DNA of 64,000 nt from CBDCYS01 sp965226185 (GCA_965226185.1 CBDDCT010000004.1:718128-782127), one strand, 5' to 3'; shown: positions 1-9,326, numbered from the stretch's first letter. Notes: a model not told the origin generated them from the letters alone. Program-made: numbers and translations.

Positions 1-900
1 ATCGATCAAGGCCGGATCGAGTTCCAACCCCCTATTCAAGAAAGTAAAAGCCTCTTCCGGCCGGCCCTGCTTGAGAATCACTTCACCGCATCGGAAGTTA
101 AGTTTCGCGTGGCCGGAGCGCTTTTCAAGCTCCGAGCGGTACGCCTTTTCCGCCGCGCCGTAGCGCGCGGCAGCGGCGTGGAGGTCTCCCAGACCAGCCT
201 GGAGTCCCGGGAGGCCGGGCTCCAGTTCGGCTGCTTTCCGATATTCCTCGAGGGCTTGGTCTTTCCAGCCGGAGGCAGCGGCCCGCTCGGCCAGCGCTTG
301 GCGGGCGCGGGCTGATTCCGGCGCGATTTCCAAAAGCCTGTTTCGCGACTGCCTGGCCGCTTCGCTGTGCGCCCTGGTCAAGTAATACAGGATGTCAGCG
401 TCTTCGGGCTTCGTCTTGACGGCGGCTTCCAGTTTGGAGACCGCCTCGCTATATCTTCCTAACTCGAAGTAGGCGATGCCGAGCCAATGGTTGACTTCCG
501 TGTTGGAGGAGTCGCCGGCGTGTGCCGCCTCGAGATGCTTCACGGCGCCTCGAAAGCTGCCGGCCGTCAGCAGGTCCAGGCCCAGCAGAGCGCGCGCGGT
601 GACCAGGTTCGGCTTGATGCGGATGGCGGTCTCGAAAGCCTCTTTGGCTCTTTCGTGCTTTCCTTGTTTACGCAGCGCCAGTCCGAGATTCATGTGGGCC
701 TCGGCGAGGTTTGGCGCCAGGCCCGCCACGATTTCGAACTCGCGCACCTCGTCGTCCAGGCGGTTCTCCTGACGCGCCGCGAGACCTGCCTGGATATGCT
801 CGATGGCTTGGGGGCTGAGTTCCCGTGGTTGCTGGGCAAGCGCCGATACCGCGAGAAGTCCCGCGGCCACCCGAAGACAACTTAGAAACGTTCGGGGCAT
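1..900 (-). CDS. secreted TPR-repeat protein, C-terminus outside the window
   Basis: The reading frame is open from an ATG at 900 to the window edge, giving 300 codons with no stop. Residues 1-22 form a signal peptide (charged start, then a hydrophobic stretch ending in ALAQ). Tetratricopeptide helices follow at about residues 55-90, 120-160 and 205-295, with the usual pattern of Gly/Ala/Pro at repeat turns (for example AHMNLGLALRKQGKHERAKE). TPR proteins are protein-binding scaffolds; the partner cannot be told. It probably sits outside the cytoplasmic membrane. No gene lies directly upstream for 1.3 kb. Confidence 0.85.
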   Translation of the reverse strand, partial: MPRTFLSCLRVAAGLLAVSALAQQPRELSPQAIEHIQAGLAARQENRLDDEVREFEIVAGLAPNLAEAHMNLGLALRKQGKHERAKEAFETAIRIKPNLVTARALLGLDLLTAGSFRGAVKHLEAAHAGDSSNTEVNHWLGIAYFELGRYSEAVSKLEAAVKTKPEDADILYYLTRAHSEAARQSRNRLLEIAPESARARQALAERAAASGWKDQALEEYRKAAELEPGLPGLQAGLGDLHAAAARYGAAEKAYRSELEKRSGHAKLNFRCGEVILKQGRPEEAFTFLNRGLELDPALID

Positions 901-1395
901 ACGGTGTGATGATTCCAAACTTGTGGTTTCTTCACCTGACTCACCAATGTACCATGCGCCCTGGAGTTTCTACATTTCGGTGGCTGTCGGCGGCGGCTTT
1001 GCCGTTGGCAGTGCTGTATGACATTCGGTGGTCAGGGGGTTCGATTATGGCCTTGCTAAGCCGTTGAAATCACGGCGGTTGTGCGATGGGGTATAAAGTT
1101 TCTTTATAAAATGTCAGAGAATGGCAGGTTTTGGCAGATATATCGGCGATTTGCGTGGTTTCAGGGGGCTGGTGGCCGGCGTCAAGCTATCGTGTCTTTG
1201 TTTTCAAGGACTTTCTTAGAGGCGGGCGGATGGACGGTTGGCAGAAAGGCGTCAGATTCGCGGGTTTTCTGGCAGACTTTGGCGGTGCTGCTGCCGCCGC
1301 GGAGGACGGACCAGGGGGAGGTTGGGGATCTTGGTGGCTGCTTGCTGGCGGGGTTGAGCAGTGGCAGGCGCGGACTCTCCGTCCGCGCTAACGTT

Positions 1396-1436
1396 GGCCC
1401 GGAGGCCGACGCGGCCCGCCGGGAGGCGCGCGCCAC
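1396..1436. repeat. 41-bp dispersed repeat, copy 1
   Basis: Identical over 41 bases to 1939-1979. It starts GGCCCGGAGGCCGACGCGG and is rich in self-complementary GC blocks, so each copy can fold on its own. It lies outside genes. Confidence 0.8.
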
Positions 1437-1650
1437 CTCGGAGCGGCCCAACTTGTCCGACAGGCGCAACTCGACAGACAGGCCGCATTCTAGGTGCTGG
1501 CACGGCAAGTTGAGAGATTGCTCCACTTGTTTGGCCGCTGGTTTCATTTTTGAGGGGCCCCCTCGGCTCCCTTGGTTTTACCTCGACAGCCGCCCCCATG
1601 GGGAGCGCAGGCGCGGCTGCTAGCGGACGGTCTTCTTCCCGTTGCTGATT

Positions 1651-1680
1651 AGTGAGGACCGGCTGAAGCCGGTCCTCACT
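1651..1680. repeat. perfect 30-bp inverted repeat
   Basis: Two 14-base arms (AGTGAGGACCGGCT and its complement) are separated by GA. No T-run follows on either side, so this is not a classical terminator. The core GAGGACCGGC recurs in the hairpin at 54010-54030. Confidence 0.75.
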
Positions 1681-1938
1681 GGGCGAAGCCATCCGCGGGG
1701 GATGACCACATAACGGAGAGCAACTCGAAACTGTCCAGGCCTGGAAACGGTCGCGTTGGTCCGGTGATCTGTTCCTTACCGGGCTTTCACTCGTAGCTTA
1801 GCAAATGGAGGCCGAGTTTTCGGGCCGATCGGCCCTGCGGAATGGGTGTAAATGTTTGAAAACATGGGGCTGTAAGCTTTTTTGCTTATCCGTGACCGGC
1901 GGACGGCGAGTCCCTGAAATGCGGGAACTCCAGACGTC

Positions 1939-1979
1939 GGCCCGGAGGCCGACGCGGCCCGCCGGGAGGCGCGCGCCAC
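1939..1979. repeat. 41-bp dispersed repeat, copy 2
   Basis: Second exact copy of the unit at 1396-1436, in the same orientation, 543 bases downstream. Confidence 0.8.
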
Positions 1980-2197
1980 GTCAGAAAGGCTAAACTCGAG
2001 GCACACGTTGCGATATCGTTTGCGCGCTAGCCATGACGCCTCCTGAAATGGACGGTTGTACCCAAAACGCCATTCAAGAAAATCCAGTCCGGTGAATACG
2101 GCCGACTCGTCATTGCAAGAAACCGCACGCCGGCGGGTCGCCCGCGGGTGCAAACCCGGGCCCAAACTTGCTATACCTAAACCAGCTCAAACACTTG

Positions 2198-2914
2198 ATG
2201 GGTATACACCGAACAAAGTTCCAATGGACGGCCTGCTTGCTTTGGCTTGCGGGTCATGTTGTGCCATTGCCGGCCTCTCAGCTAGAGCCCAAACAGGAGA
2301 GTGAGTATCCGCACGCCTGCGAGTTCAAAGGCGGGAAAGTCGCTGTCGATTACTTGCGGCGGAGTCTCCCCACTCCTCTCGGTACACAGCTCATACCGGG
2401 CACATTGATTTTCGAGATCGCGGCTTATCCAGCCGCCGGCAACACGTTCGAGTTCCCCCTCAATAACTTTCAGCTCGACTGGAAGAAGGTGGATTGGCCG
2501 CAGCCGCCGGTGCATCCACAATACGTCGTGGCCTCTTTGATGAGACCCGAATTCAGCCGCGGCAACCGCCGATTCACTGCCGGGGCCGGCACGGTCAACC
2601 GTCAGACTGGAGAGCTTGAGGGCGTTTCGATCGGCGGCCCGCCGCAACGGAACCGGTTTCCCGGCGACCAGCGAAACCGCGGGCCATTTCCCGAGACCGT
2701 GCCCGCGGATCCGCGAGTCACGAAAACCCCGCCTGCCCCCGATTCGCTGCCGTCAAGAATCATCGAGTTGCACGCTCTCCGCCGGGAGCCGATCGGCCAC
2801 CCTTCGGCCGGCTATGTTTATTTCGCCTACAACGGCAAGCTCACGAAACTGCGCGAGCTGAAGCTAACCATTCGCCAGGGTGAGGAAAGCTGCGAGCTGC
2901 TGATCCGTAAGTGA
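2198..2914 (+). CDS. hypothetical secreted protein
   Basis: A 238-residue protein from ATG 2198; a TTG 30 bases upstream is also in frame but less likely. Residues 8-30 are hydrophobic and end at LPASQLEP, a probable signal peptide. The body alternates beta-strand-like segments (GTLIFEIAAYP, ASLMRPEF, GYVYFAYNGKLTKLREL), and a Pro/Arg/Gly-rich linker lies near residues 135-175. I recognise no named domain. No good ribosome binding site is visible. Coding character is supported by GC-rich third positions and a full-length open frame. Confidence 0.55.
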   Translation: MGIHRTKFQWTACLLWLAGHVVPLPASQLEPKQESEYPHACEFKGGKVAVDYLRRSLPTPLGTQLIPGTLIFEIAAYPAAGNTFEFPLNNFQLDWKKVDWPQPPVHPQYVVASLMRPEFSRGNRRFTAGAGTVNRQTGELEGVSIGGPPQRNRFPGDQRNRGPFPETVPADPRVTKTPPAPDSLPSRIIELHALRREPIGHPSAGYVYFAYNGKLTKLRELKLTIRQGEESCELLIRK

Positions 2915-3029
2915 GCAGGGTTGAGGGTGAAACCCGCGGCATACGCCGCTACGCGGACCGAGCGCGCTAAGCGCCCGTCTTGACCTCGCCGCTTCGCGGC
3001 GACGGACCGGCAGGATTGCCGGCCGCTAC

Positions 3030-3932
3030 TTACAGCTCCTCCCCGGTCAGAGTGACATAGGCTTCCTCATATTTCGCCGCCGTGTTGGCGACGACTTCCG
3101 GCGGCAGCTCGGGGGCGGGGGGCTCTTTGTTCCAGTTGACTGACTCGAGGTAGTCCCGAACATACTGCTTGTCGAAAGAGGGCTGCGGCCTTCCCGGCTG
3201 ATAGAGTTCAAACGGCCAGTAGCGGGACGAGTCCGGCGTGAGAACTTCGTCCGCCAGCACGATCTCGCCGTCGAGCAGGCCGAATTCGAACTTCGTGTCC
3301 GCCAGGATCAAGCCGCACGCCAAAGCGTGCTGCTGGGCCCGCGAGTAGATATTGAGCGTGGAGTCTCGAAGTTTCTGGCACAAGTCCTTGCCGATCAGGC
3401 CGCACGCCTGCTCAAACGAAATATTTTCGTCGTGTCCCGTCTCGGCCTTGGTCGCGGGAGTGAAGATCGGTTCCGGCAACAAGCCGTTCTCCCGCATTCC
3501 GGGACGAATTTCATGCCCGCACACCTTCCCGGTTTGCAGATATTCCTTCCAGCCCGAGCCCGCCAAATAGCCGCGCGCCACGCACTCGATGGGAATCATT
3601 TCCAGCCGCTTGACCAGCATCGAACGGCCTTCGAGCTGGCCACGAAACGGCTGCAACGATTCGGGGTACTCGTCCACGTTCGCGGTGATGAAATGGGTGG
3701 GTACGACATCCTTGAGAAAGTCGAACCAGAACATCGACAGCTTGGTCAGGACTTCGCCTTTGCGGGGAATGCCGTTAGGAATGACGACGTCGAACGCCGA
3801 GATGCGGTCGGAAGCGACGAAAAGAAGTTGGTCCCCGACACGATAGATGTCGCGCACCTTGCCGCGCGCCACGTGCTCGATGCCCGGAAGGTCGGTTTGA
3901 AGAAGAACAGGAAGAGTAGATGGATTGGTCAC
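3030..3932 (-). CDS. purC: phosphoribosylaminoimidazole-succinocarboxamide synthase
   Basis: SAICAR synthase joins aspartate to CAIR using ATP in purine synthesis, in the cytoplasm. Family signatures include GKVRDIYRVGDQLLFVASDR near the N-terminus, IPIECVARGYLAGSGWKEY mid-protein and LTPDSSRYWPFELYQPG with FDKQYVRDYL near the end. I chose the GTG at 3932 because AGGAG lies 11 bases upstream and homology begins just after it; the frame stays open to 4088, but that extension has no family similarity. The 300 residues fit the longer PurC type. It stands alone, transcribed toward the hypothetical gene at 2198-2914. Confidence 0.95.
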   Translation of the reverse strand: MTNPSTLPVLLQTDLPGIEHVARGKVRDIYRVGDQLLFVASDRISAFDVVIPNGIPRKGEVLTKLSMFWFDFLKDVVPTHFITANVDEYPESLQPFRGQLEGRSMLVKRLEMIPIECVARGYLAGSGWKEYLQTGKVCGHEIRPGMRENGLLPEPIFTPATKAETGHDENISFEQACGLIGKDLCQKLRDSTLNIYSRAQQHALACGLILADTKFEFGLLDGEIVLADEVLTPDSSRYWPFELYQPGRPQPSFDKQYVRDYLESVNWNKEPPAPELPPEVVANTAAKYEEAYVTLTGEEL

Positions 3933-4486
3933 GCTTGGCAGGTCTCCTGGAATCCGCCGATCGGCGGAGTATAAGTTGACGATGATAACTGGCTGAGACG
4001 CTGGGAGCAACTGCCGGGTTTCAACTGGGTCCTTTGAGCCTTCCTGGACGAGCGCGCCGGACGCCCTGAACGTGCCGCCTAGCCCCAATGCTCGTCACTT
4101 AGCAGTTCCGCGGGCGGTTTTTGTTGCAGCGCGTGTGTTCTTGTCTTGGGCGTCGTTGAACGCCCGGCGCACATCGCTCTCCGCGGTGACGTTACGGGCC
4201 GGTTTGCTCCTCCGCCCATTCAGGGCTTACCCTGGATGGTTTTCGCACCCAGGGTTCCGCTTCGCTCCACCCTGGGCTACGATCCTACGCCGCTTCGCGG
4301 CTCAACGGCTCTGGGCTCGAAGCTTGAAGGCCCTAAGTGAACGGTATTGGGGCTAGCTAGCGGTGCGTCTCGCGGCAGGCTGCCGCGGGCGTGACCGTGC
4401 GTTTCCTCGCGCCAAGAAATTCACATATTCTCGCGGGTCAAATTCCGGGCTAAAATAGTTGCTGCAATCTTCAGTACATTATGTAA
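3933..4486. other. intergenic region upstream of purC
   Basis: No supported gene. The open frames at 4072-4356 run through low-complexity repeat sequence. The stretch contains the purC promoter region and one copy of a dispersed hairpin repeat at 4246-4283. Confidence 0.55.
4246..4283. repeat. dispersed hairpin repeat (CACCCAGGGTTCCGC type), copy 1
   Basis: An imperfect palindrome (ACCCAGGGT...CCACCCTGGG) that recurs at 47598-47635 with one extra T. Both copies are intergenic. Confidence 0.7.
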
Positions 4487-5016
4487 CCTGAATTATGCAC
4501 AGATTCACTTTGCGAGTGTGGCTGCGTTCGTAGCGGGTTGGCGGTCGTCGTGAGGTGGTAGCTCGGCAACTGGTCTTTTGGCTTCTCCGTCCCCGGTTTC
4601 CCTTCCCGCCCAGATTCCGCGTCGTCAAAACCTCGCTCGGAAGTGACGTGTTTCCAGTGCGTTACGGCTAGTGCATAAAATTTTATGCATAGCGCATAGC
4701 CAGGCTCTCAGATCAGCGCCCTCCCGACCACCGGCAGAAAGCCGCCGTAGGGAGTCGGCTTCTTGCCGCGGAAGTGGTAAGGCGTCGAAGCCCCGATTTT
4801 ATTGGGTCGCGAGGCCGTCACGGCTGGGCCTTGTTGGACGGGCCTTTGGGAGCTATGCTGTTTTCGTCTGGTAACCATGTGGGTGACCTCCTTGGGGTTG
4901 GCTGGCGAAGCTGGGATCTTTGCCAGCCTACCTTTTTACCCCATGTTTTCGGGGGTTCCCAATGGTCCCTTGCGGCTCAGCCCTCCTCAGGTCCACGCCG
5001 CAGTGCATAATTCAGG
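4487..5016 (-). mobile_element. 530-bp non-autonomous IS1380-A derivative (MITE), copy 1
   Basis: Ends are CCTGAATTATGCAC and GTGCATAATTCAGG, the same termini as the full IS1380-A elements. Only the first 56 codons of a related transposase remain (4708-4878, minus), closing with GRALI-stop; the rest of the transposase is deleted. The palindrome TGCATAAAATTTTATGCA lies at 4672-4689. The flanks TGTAA and TGTAG match at four of five positions. By eye the sequence is the same as the copy at 22640-23169. Confidence 0.9.
4708..4878 (-). pseudogene. 56-residue transposase N-terminal remnant inside MITE copy 1
   Basis: Starts at the ATG behind AAGGAGGT, the same start context as the full transposase. 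The first 47 or so residues align with it (VTRRKQHSS, PNKIGASTPYHFRG, PTPYGG); then the frame ends at GRALI. No catalytic residue is retained, so it cannot transpose itself. A short product could still bind ends or be silent. Confidence 0.8.
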
Positions 5017-5021
5017 TGTAG

Positions 5022-6822
5022 CCTGAATTATGCACCGATTCGGCGTAGCCATCGCCGATGGAGTTGTGGCGGTAGCGGCAGTCGTGTCAACTCAGTGATT
5101 TAGCAAGTCGTCTTTTCCTCTGTTTCCCTCCCTGTTTGAGCCGCCTGCCAATCCCGGCGGGCAAAAGCGGGCGGGCAAGCGGCGTGTTCCCAGTACGTTG
5201 CGGCGAGTGCATGAAATTTTATGCATGGAGCGCCCCTCAACTCAGCGCACCCTCCACCACCGGCGCGAAGCTCGATCCCGGTGGCCCCATCGCCCGCAGC
5301 CGCCGCATCAGCCGTTCAAACAGGCCCTTTTCCTCATAATGATCGCTGTAGCTGACACCCGTTCTGCCGGCGTGCCGCCAGATCTTGGCCGCCACGAACA
5401 GAAAGCGCAGCCGCGCCGTCGCCAGGGTGGTGTGCCGCAGTGTCTCCACGCTGGCTTGGGCTTCGCGGTTGAACAGCAGCAGCCAGCAGTTGAGGTTGTA
5501 GGCCAGCATGGCCAGCTGAAAGTGATTGCGGTTCATGTCAAAGCGGCGCGAGGGATGGGCCGCCAGCCCGGCGTCGTTGTTGGCCTCCTTGATGAGGTTC
5601 TCGGCTGCGGCGCGCTGATTGTAAAACCACACCACCGCCGCGATCGGTTCGGCCAGGTTGGTGACAAACACGCGGTAGGTGTAAGCGCTGGTGGCAAACA
5701 GCTGGTATTGCTCGGCCGCGCCGGCCGCGGGTTCGTTTTCGTAACGCAGCGCCAGGAAACGACAGGCCCGCGCCCAGCCCTGCGGCTGGTAGAGGAATTC
5801 GCATTCCGCATCCGCATCGCTGTGGGGCGAGGGCTTCCAGGCCGCTTGCTGCAACTGCTCGACCAGCCGCCTGGTCTTGCGCGCCACGATGACGAACTGA
5901 CAAGCCGCCTTTTCATAGGCCTCCACCGCCTCCCAGCAATAAAACCCGGAATCGGCCCGCGCCAGGATTTTCTTCACGCCGTGCGGCAAAGCCCGAAAGG
6001 CGCTCTCGAGGTGGGCGGCGATCTGCCGGCCCGTGGGCCGGTCGCCGTTGCGCAACCCGCCCATCAGGTATTCGCGCGTCTCGGCCAGGAAAGTCAGTAT
6101 CGGCTGGTAGCTGCGCTTGCCCTTGTTCTTGGGGTTGTAACTCTTGCGCCCGCCCATCTGGCGGCCGTAGAGCGTGTGCACGGTGGTGTCGGTGTCCAGC
6201 GTCACCGTCTCCAATTTCACCTGGGCCGCGGCCCAGACTCGTTCCCGCAGCTGGCGCTGAATGGAAAGGATCTGCTTCGCCACGTTGAGGTGCAGCGAGG
6301 CCAGAAAGCGCCACAGCGTGGACTGCGGCGGCAGACGCGTCACTTGCAAGATGCCGGTCAAGATGGGGTCGCGGGCGATGAAGCGGAGTTGGTTCAGCCG
6401 CGCAAAGCCGACATAGAGGCCCAGCACGAGGGCCAGCACAAACTGGTAGAGGCTCATCACACGGGTGATTCGTTTGTTCGTGATGGTTTCTTCCAGCAGC
6501 GCCTGGAAGCCGAGTTTTTCGAGCAGGGTGGCGACGGGCAGCAAGCCGCCGTAGGGAGTCAGATTCTTGCCGCGGAAGTGATAAGGCGTGGCAGCCCCGA
6601 TTTTATTGGGCCGCGGGGCCCTCGCGCCCCGGCCTTGTTTGACGGGCCTTCGGGAGCTATGCTGTTTTCGCTTGGTAACCATTTGGGTGACCTCCTTGGG
6701 GTTGACTGGCGAAGCTGAAATCTTTGCCAGCCTACCTTATTACCCCATGTTTTCGGGGGTCCCCCAAATGGCCCCTGGCGGCTCAGCCCTCCTCCGGTGC
6801 ACCCCGCAGTGCATAATTCAGG
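5022..6822 (-). mobile_element. full IS1380-A element, copy 1 (1801 bp)
   Basis: Bounded by 14-bp inverted repeats CCTGAATTATGCAC/GTGCATAATTCAGG. It abuts MITE copy 1 with only five bases between. The same 1801-bp length appears in opposite orientation at 51979-53779, and the encoded transposase is identical. The five-base flanks (TGTAG left, TGTTA right) are not a perfect duplication. Confidence 0.92.
5237..6682 (-). CDS. IS1380-family transposase
   Basis: A 481-residue DDE transposase that would act on the ends of its own element and on the MITEs sharing those ends. The start at 6682 follows AAGGAGGT. Family features are the TLDTDTTVHTLYG segment with the first catalytic Asp, RADSGFYCWEAVEAY with the second, and WFYNQRAAAENLIKEANND carrying the late Glu in the IS1380 signature. 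It is intact. The 506-residue frame on the other strand is only its antisense shadow. Confidence 0.92.
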   Translation of the reverse strand: MVTKRKQHSSRRPVKQGRGARAPRPNKIGAATPYHFRGKNLTPYGGLLPVATLLEKLGFQALLEETITNKRITRVMSLYQFVLALVLGLYVGFARLNQLRFIARDPILTGILQVTRLPPQSTLWRFLASLHLNVAKQILSIQRQLRERVWAAAQVKLETVTLDTDTTVHTLYGRQMGGRKSYNPKNKGKRSYQPILTFLAETREYLMGGLRNGDRPTGRQIAAHLESAFRALPHGVKKILARADSGFYCWEAVEAYEKAACQFVIVARKTRRLVEQLQQAAWKPSPHSDADAECEFLYQPQGWARACRFLALRYENEPAAGAAEQYQLFATSAYTYRVFVTNLAEPIAAVVWFYNQRAAAENLIKEANNDAGLAAHPSRRFDMNRNHFQLAMLAYNLNCWLLLFNREAQASVETLRHTTLATARLRFLFVAAKIWRHAGRTGVSYSDHYEEKGLFERLMRRLRAMGPPGSSFAPVVEGALS

Positions 6823-6871
6823 TGTTACTGTTATGTTTCAAACATTTATGTTGAAACTGGTTTGAACCGAC

Positions 6872-7213
6872 ATGGCATCTTCACAAGGATCAGAACGGCG
6901 CAGGTCTCAGCGCTTCGGTCTTGCCCTCCCTCTTGACGTGGTTCGCGTCAGCAACCGTGACGTCAATTTGTCTGGCAGAACCCGAAACGTGGGTTCCTCA
7001 GGCGCCTACTTCGTTGTTGGCGAACTGAGCGTTTCCATCGGTTCGCCTATCGAGTTCATCGTCACTTTGCGAAACACCCAGGCCGAAGAGGAACGGATCC
7101 GGCTTCGTTGCCGGGGCCGGGTCACGCGCTCGGAAAAGGTCGGCTCTCAGGGCGCGACGGGCGTAGCGGCTACCATTGACCGCTATCAGTTCCTGCGCGG
7201 CCTGATGAACTAG
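6872..7213 (+). CDS. PilZ-domain protein
   Basis: A 113-residue single-domain protein. RRRSQR at residues 9-14 is the RxxxR motif of PilZ domains, and NVGSSGAY near residue 40 fits the (D/N)xSxxG motif; together these bind cyclic di-GMP in the family. It would act as a cytoplasmic effector; the target is unknown. The IS1380-A copy ends only 49 bases before the start codon, so the original promoter has probably been displaced and expression may depend on the element. Confidence 0.8.
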   Translation: MASSQGSERRRSQRFGLALPLDVVRVSNRDVNLSGRTRNVGSSGAYFVVGELSVSIGSPIEFIVTLRNTQAEEERIRLRCRGRVTRSEKVGSQGATGVAATIDRYQFLRGLMN

Positions 7214-7325
7214 ACGTCGTTTTAGACTGCCGGGCCGGGCGCGGCGTTCGGTCTGAAGATAGATTTGTATTCTTGCCTGTTAACCACTCCCCGCACCCCG
7301 TTGGTCAATTTTTCGCTCCCGTTTA

Positions 7326-8450
7326 TCAAGCTCCCGCACCCGGCCGATTGCCGTAGACTCTCGGGACCCGCTTCGACAGGCCACACAAAACCTCATAAGG
7401 AATCGTGCCGCAATGGCCGGCCATCACCGTGGCGTCAAGTCCCTTGCCGATCAGAGTCACCTCGTCGCCGGGCTCGGCTTGCGGCACTGACCGAAGGTCG
7501 ACCAGCGTCACGTCCATGCTGACGAGGCCGATAACCGGGCACGAACGGTTCCTTATGAGCACTTGGCCTCCGTTTGACATCCGGCGGCTGAATCCGTCTC
7601 CGTAGCCCGCGGATACGACGCCGACGCGCATCGGCTCCGGTGCGGTGCAGGATCCGTCATAACCGAGCCGCACTCCCTCCGCTGCGTCACGAACCATAAT
7701 GAGCCTCGCCTTCCATTCGAGGACGGGCTCCACGCTGAAGCGGGGCTCGGGCGCCGCGCCGGACGGTTCGGGAACGTAGCCGTAGAGCGCCAGCCCGGGC
7801 CGCACCATGCTGCAATCATTCCCGGCCCGATACGCAATCGCCGCACTGTTCGACATATGGATGTAGCGCGGACGCACTTCGAGTTGCCGCAACTGTCTGG
7901 TCCAGGTCAGGAATCGGCCGCTTTGCTCCGCCGCCTGCTCTCCGATGAAGTCATGCGCCGAAGCCAAATGGGTCGCCAGCCCGTCCAATCGCAGGTGGGA
8001 GGCTTTCCGTATCGAGCCGACCAATCGCCGCAACGGTTCCGCGTCCAGGCCGAGCCGGGTCATTCCCGTGTCGAGCTCGATATGAAAAGGGAGCCGGTTT
8101 CCGCTCGCCGCCGCTTGCCCATCCCAGCGATCGAGCTGATCGAGGGTCTGAATCATGGGGGTGAGCCGATGAACCCGCGCATCTTCTTCTTCGCCGGGAT
8201 GGAAGCCGCACAGCACCAAAATCTCACCCTCGATCCCCCCCAGCCGAAGGGCGGCGCCCTCTTCCAGGCAAGAGACCGCAAACCATCCGGCTCCCGCCGC
8301 CGACAGGGTGCGTACGACTTCCAGCGCCCCGTGCCCGTAGGCGTCGGCCTTCACCACCGGCAGTACGGTGACAGAGTCCCCGACGGCGGCGCGGACCTTC
8401 TGGTAGTTCGCGGCGAGGCGTTCAAGATCGATGCGTGCGTGAGTCCGCAT
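7326..8450 (-). CDS. alr: alanine racemase
   Basis: PLP enzyme that makes D-alanine for peptidoglycan. Lys34 in VVKADAYGHG is the PLP-binding base, and the second-base Tyr lies in the RLGYDGS segment. HIELDTGMTRLG and VVSAGYGDGFSRR are family signatures. The 374 residues are the usual length. It is convergent with the PilZ gene and has about 880 bases of non-coding DNA upstream. Confidence 0.95.
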   Translation of the reverse strand: MRTHARIDLERLAANYQKVRAAVGDSVTVLPVVKADAYGHGALEVVRTLSAAGAGWFAVSCLEEGAALRLGGIEGEILVLCGFHPGEEEDARVHRLTPMIQTLDQLDRWDGQAAASGNRLPFHIELDTGMTRLGLDAEPLRRLVGSIRKASHLRLDGLATHLASAHDFIGEQAAEQSGRFLTWTRQLRQLEVRPRYIHMSNSAAIAYRAGNDCSMVRPGLALYGYVPEPSGAAPEPRFSVEPVLEWKARLIMVRDAAEGVRLGYDGSCTAPEPMRVGVVSAGYGDGFSRRMSNGGQVLIRNRSCPVIGLVSMDVTLVDLRSVPQAEPGDEVTLIGKGLDATVMAGHCGTIPYEVLCGLSKRVPRVYGNRPGAGA

Positions 8451-9326
8451 GGCGGTTCTACAAATCTAACACCCAGGGCGGGGGATCTGGATTGAAGCTG
8501 ATCTAGCCCGCATTTCTCACGGCGCAACTTTTCGGGCATTCTGGAGGCGATCTTGTTTCATCCAGTGATCAAATGGATTTTTTTCAATGTTCGCCGTTTG
8601 GTCTTTTTTGCTGTCATCGTGCTCGTATTTGCTAGCAAAAGAGCCTCAACTGACTTGAGTGGTTTGGGCGCAAGTTGTTCATTTATAAGCGGTTACTTTT
8701 TTCAATGAGAGGATTTGCGAGGGTATGAGAGGATATCGGGGTTTTTGCCGGGCGGGGGGGCCTGGATCGCCTGCCGGTCACCTCCATATGGAAAATGATT
8801 CATCGCTGGGTTTCCCTTTTTTAGGATAGCAAGCCGGCCTCGGGCGGCCTGGCGCTTCCTGGATAAAACTGTTGAAAACAAAGGGAATAATTTTATCAAA
8901 AATCCGTGACCGAGTTTGTCAGCCCGGGTTTCTCAGCGCCTGACGGGCGAGGCAGGCGAGAGGCCCGGCAGTCCTTCATTGCACTTGCCGACCGTTCTCG
9001 ACCTAGCGTCAAGTATGCGTCTTTGATTCAGCGGGGTTGGCGTCAAGCTGAATTCCCGAGCCCTACAAGCTATCTCATAAATGGGCCAAGGACCAGGCTT
9101 GACGTCCGCCAGGGATGGAAACCGGACGGGGTTGGAACGACTTGATCTGGAGAGATCGCGACCGTAGCTCGCTCGCGGCCGCGCACCTTCCAGAAGCGTT
9201 CATAATCAGGGAACTGCCCCGTCAGCTTCCGACGGAAAGGCGATTTCGCGCCAAGTGTCCGGTACCGAGGCGCGGATAGCGCCTGCATGGATACTTCAGC
9301 CGTGGAACGCACAGGTCGCCGAAGGA
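8451..9326. other. long intergenic region
   Basis: No supported gene. Bases 8560-8700 are clearly richer in A/T than their surroundings and may hold promoters for alr. Bases 8700-8740 contain a short repeated GAGAGGAT. The open frames at 8702-8899 and 9070-9312 have no family features. Confidence 0.5.

Larger units (their letters stand above)
901..2197. other. gene-poor region with GC-rich hairpins
   Basis: I see no credible gene here; the open frames have poor composition and overlap on both strands. The stretch holds the upstream region of the TPR gene, two copies of a 41-bp dispersed repeat, a hairpin with arms GCGCGGAC/GTCCGCGC at about 1370-1391 and a perfect 30-bp inverted repeat at 1651-1680. 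Confidence 0.6.

Noticed and set aside
1081..1692. Overlapping frames on both strands in the 1-1.7 kb gap
   Set aside because: They cross repeats and hairpins, have Trp/Gly-rich or Arg-rich composition and no start signals.
4072..4356. 94-codon frame between purC and the first MITE
   Set aside because: It reads through the dispersed CACCCAGGG repeat and has no family features.
5198..6718. 506-codon open frame on the plus strand across IS1380-A
   Set aside because: It is the exact antisense shadow of the transposase, repeated at 52083-53603, with no start signal or protein family. The same applies to frames opposite IS1380-B (23878-25119, 49017-50258) and IS4 (44103-44948, 48069-48914).
8702..8899. 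Minus-strand 65-codon frame upstream of alr
   Set aside because: No ribosome binding site, no homology features, and it spans a homopolymer G run.
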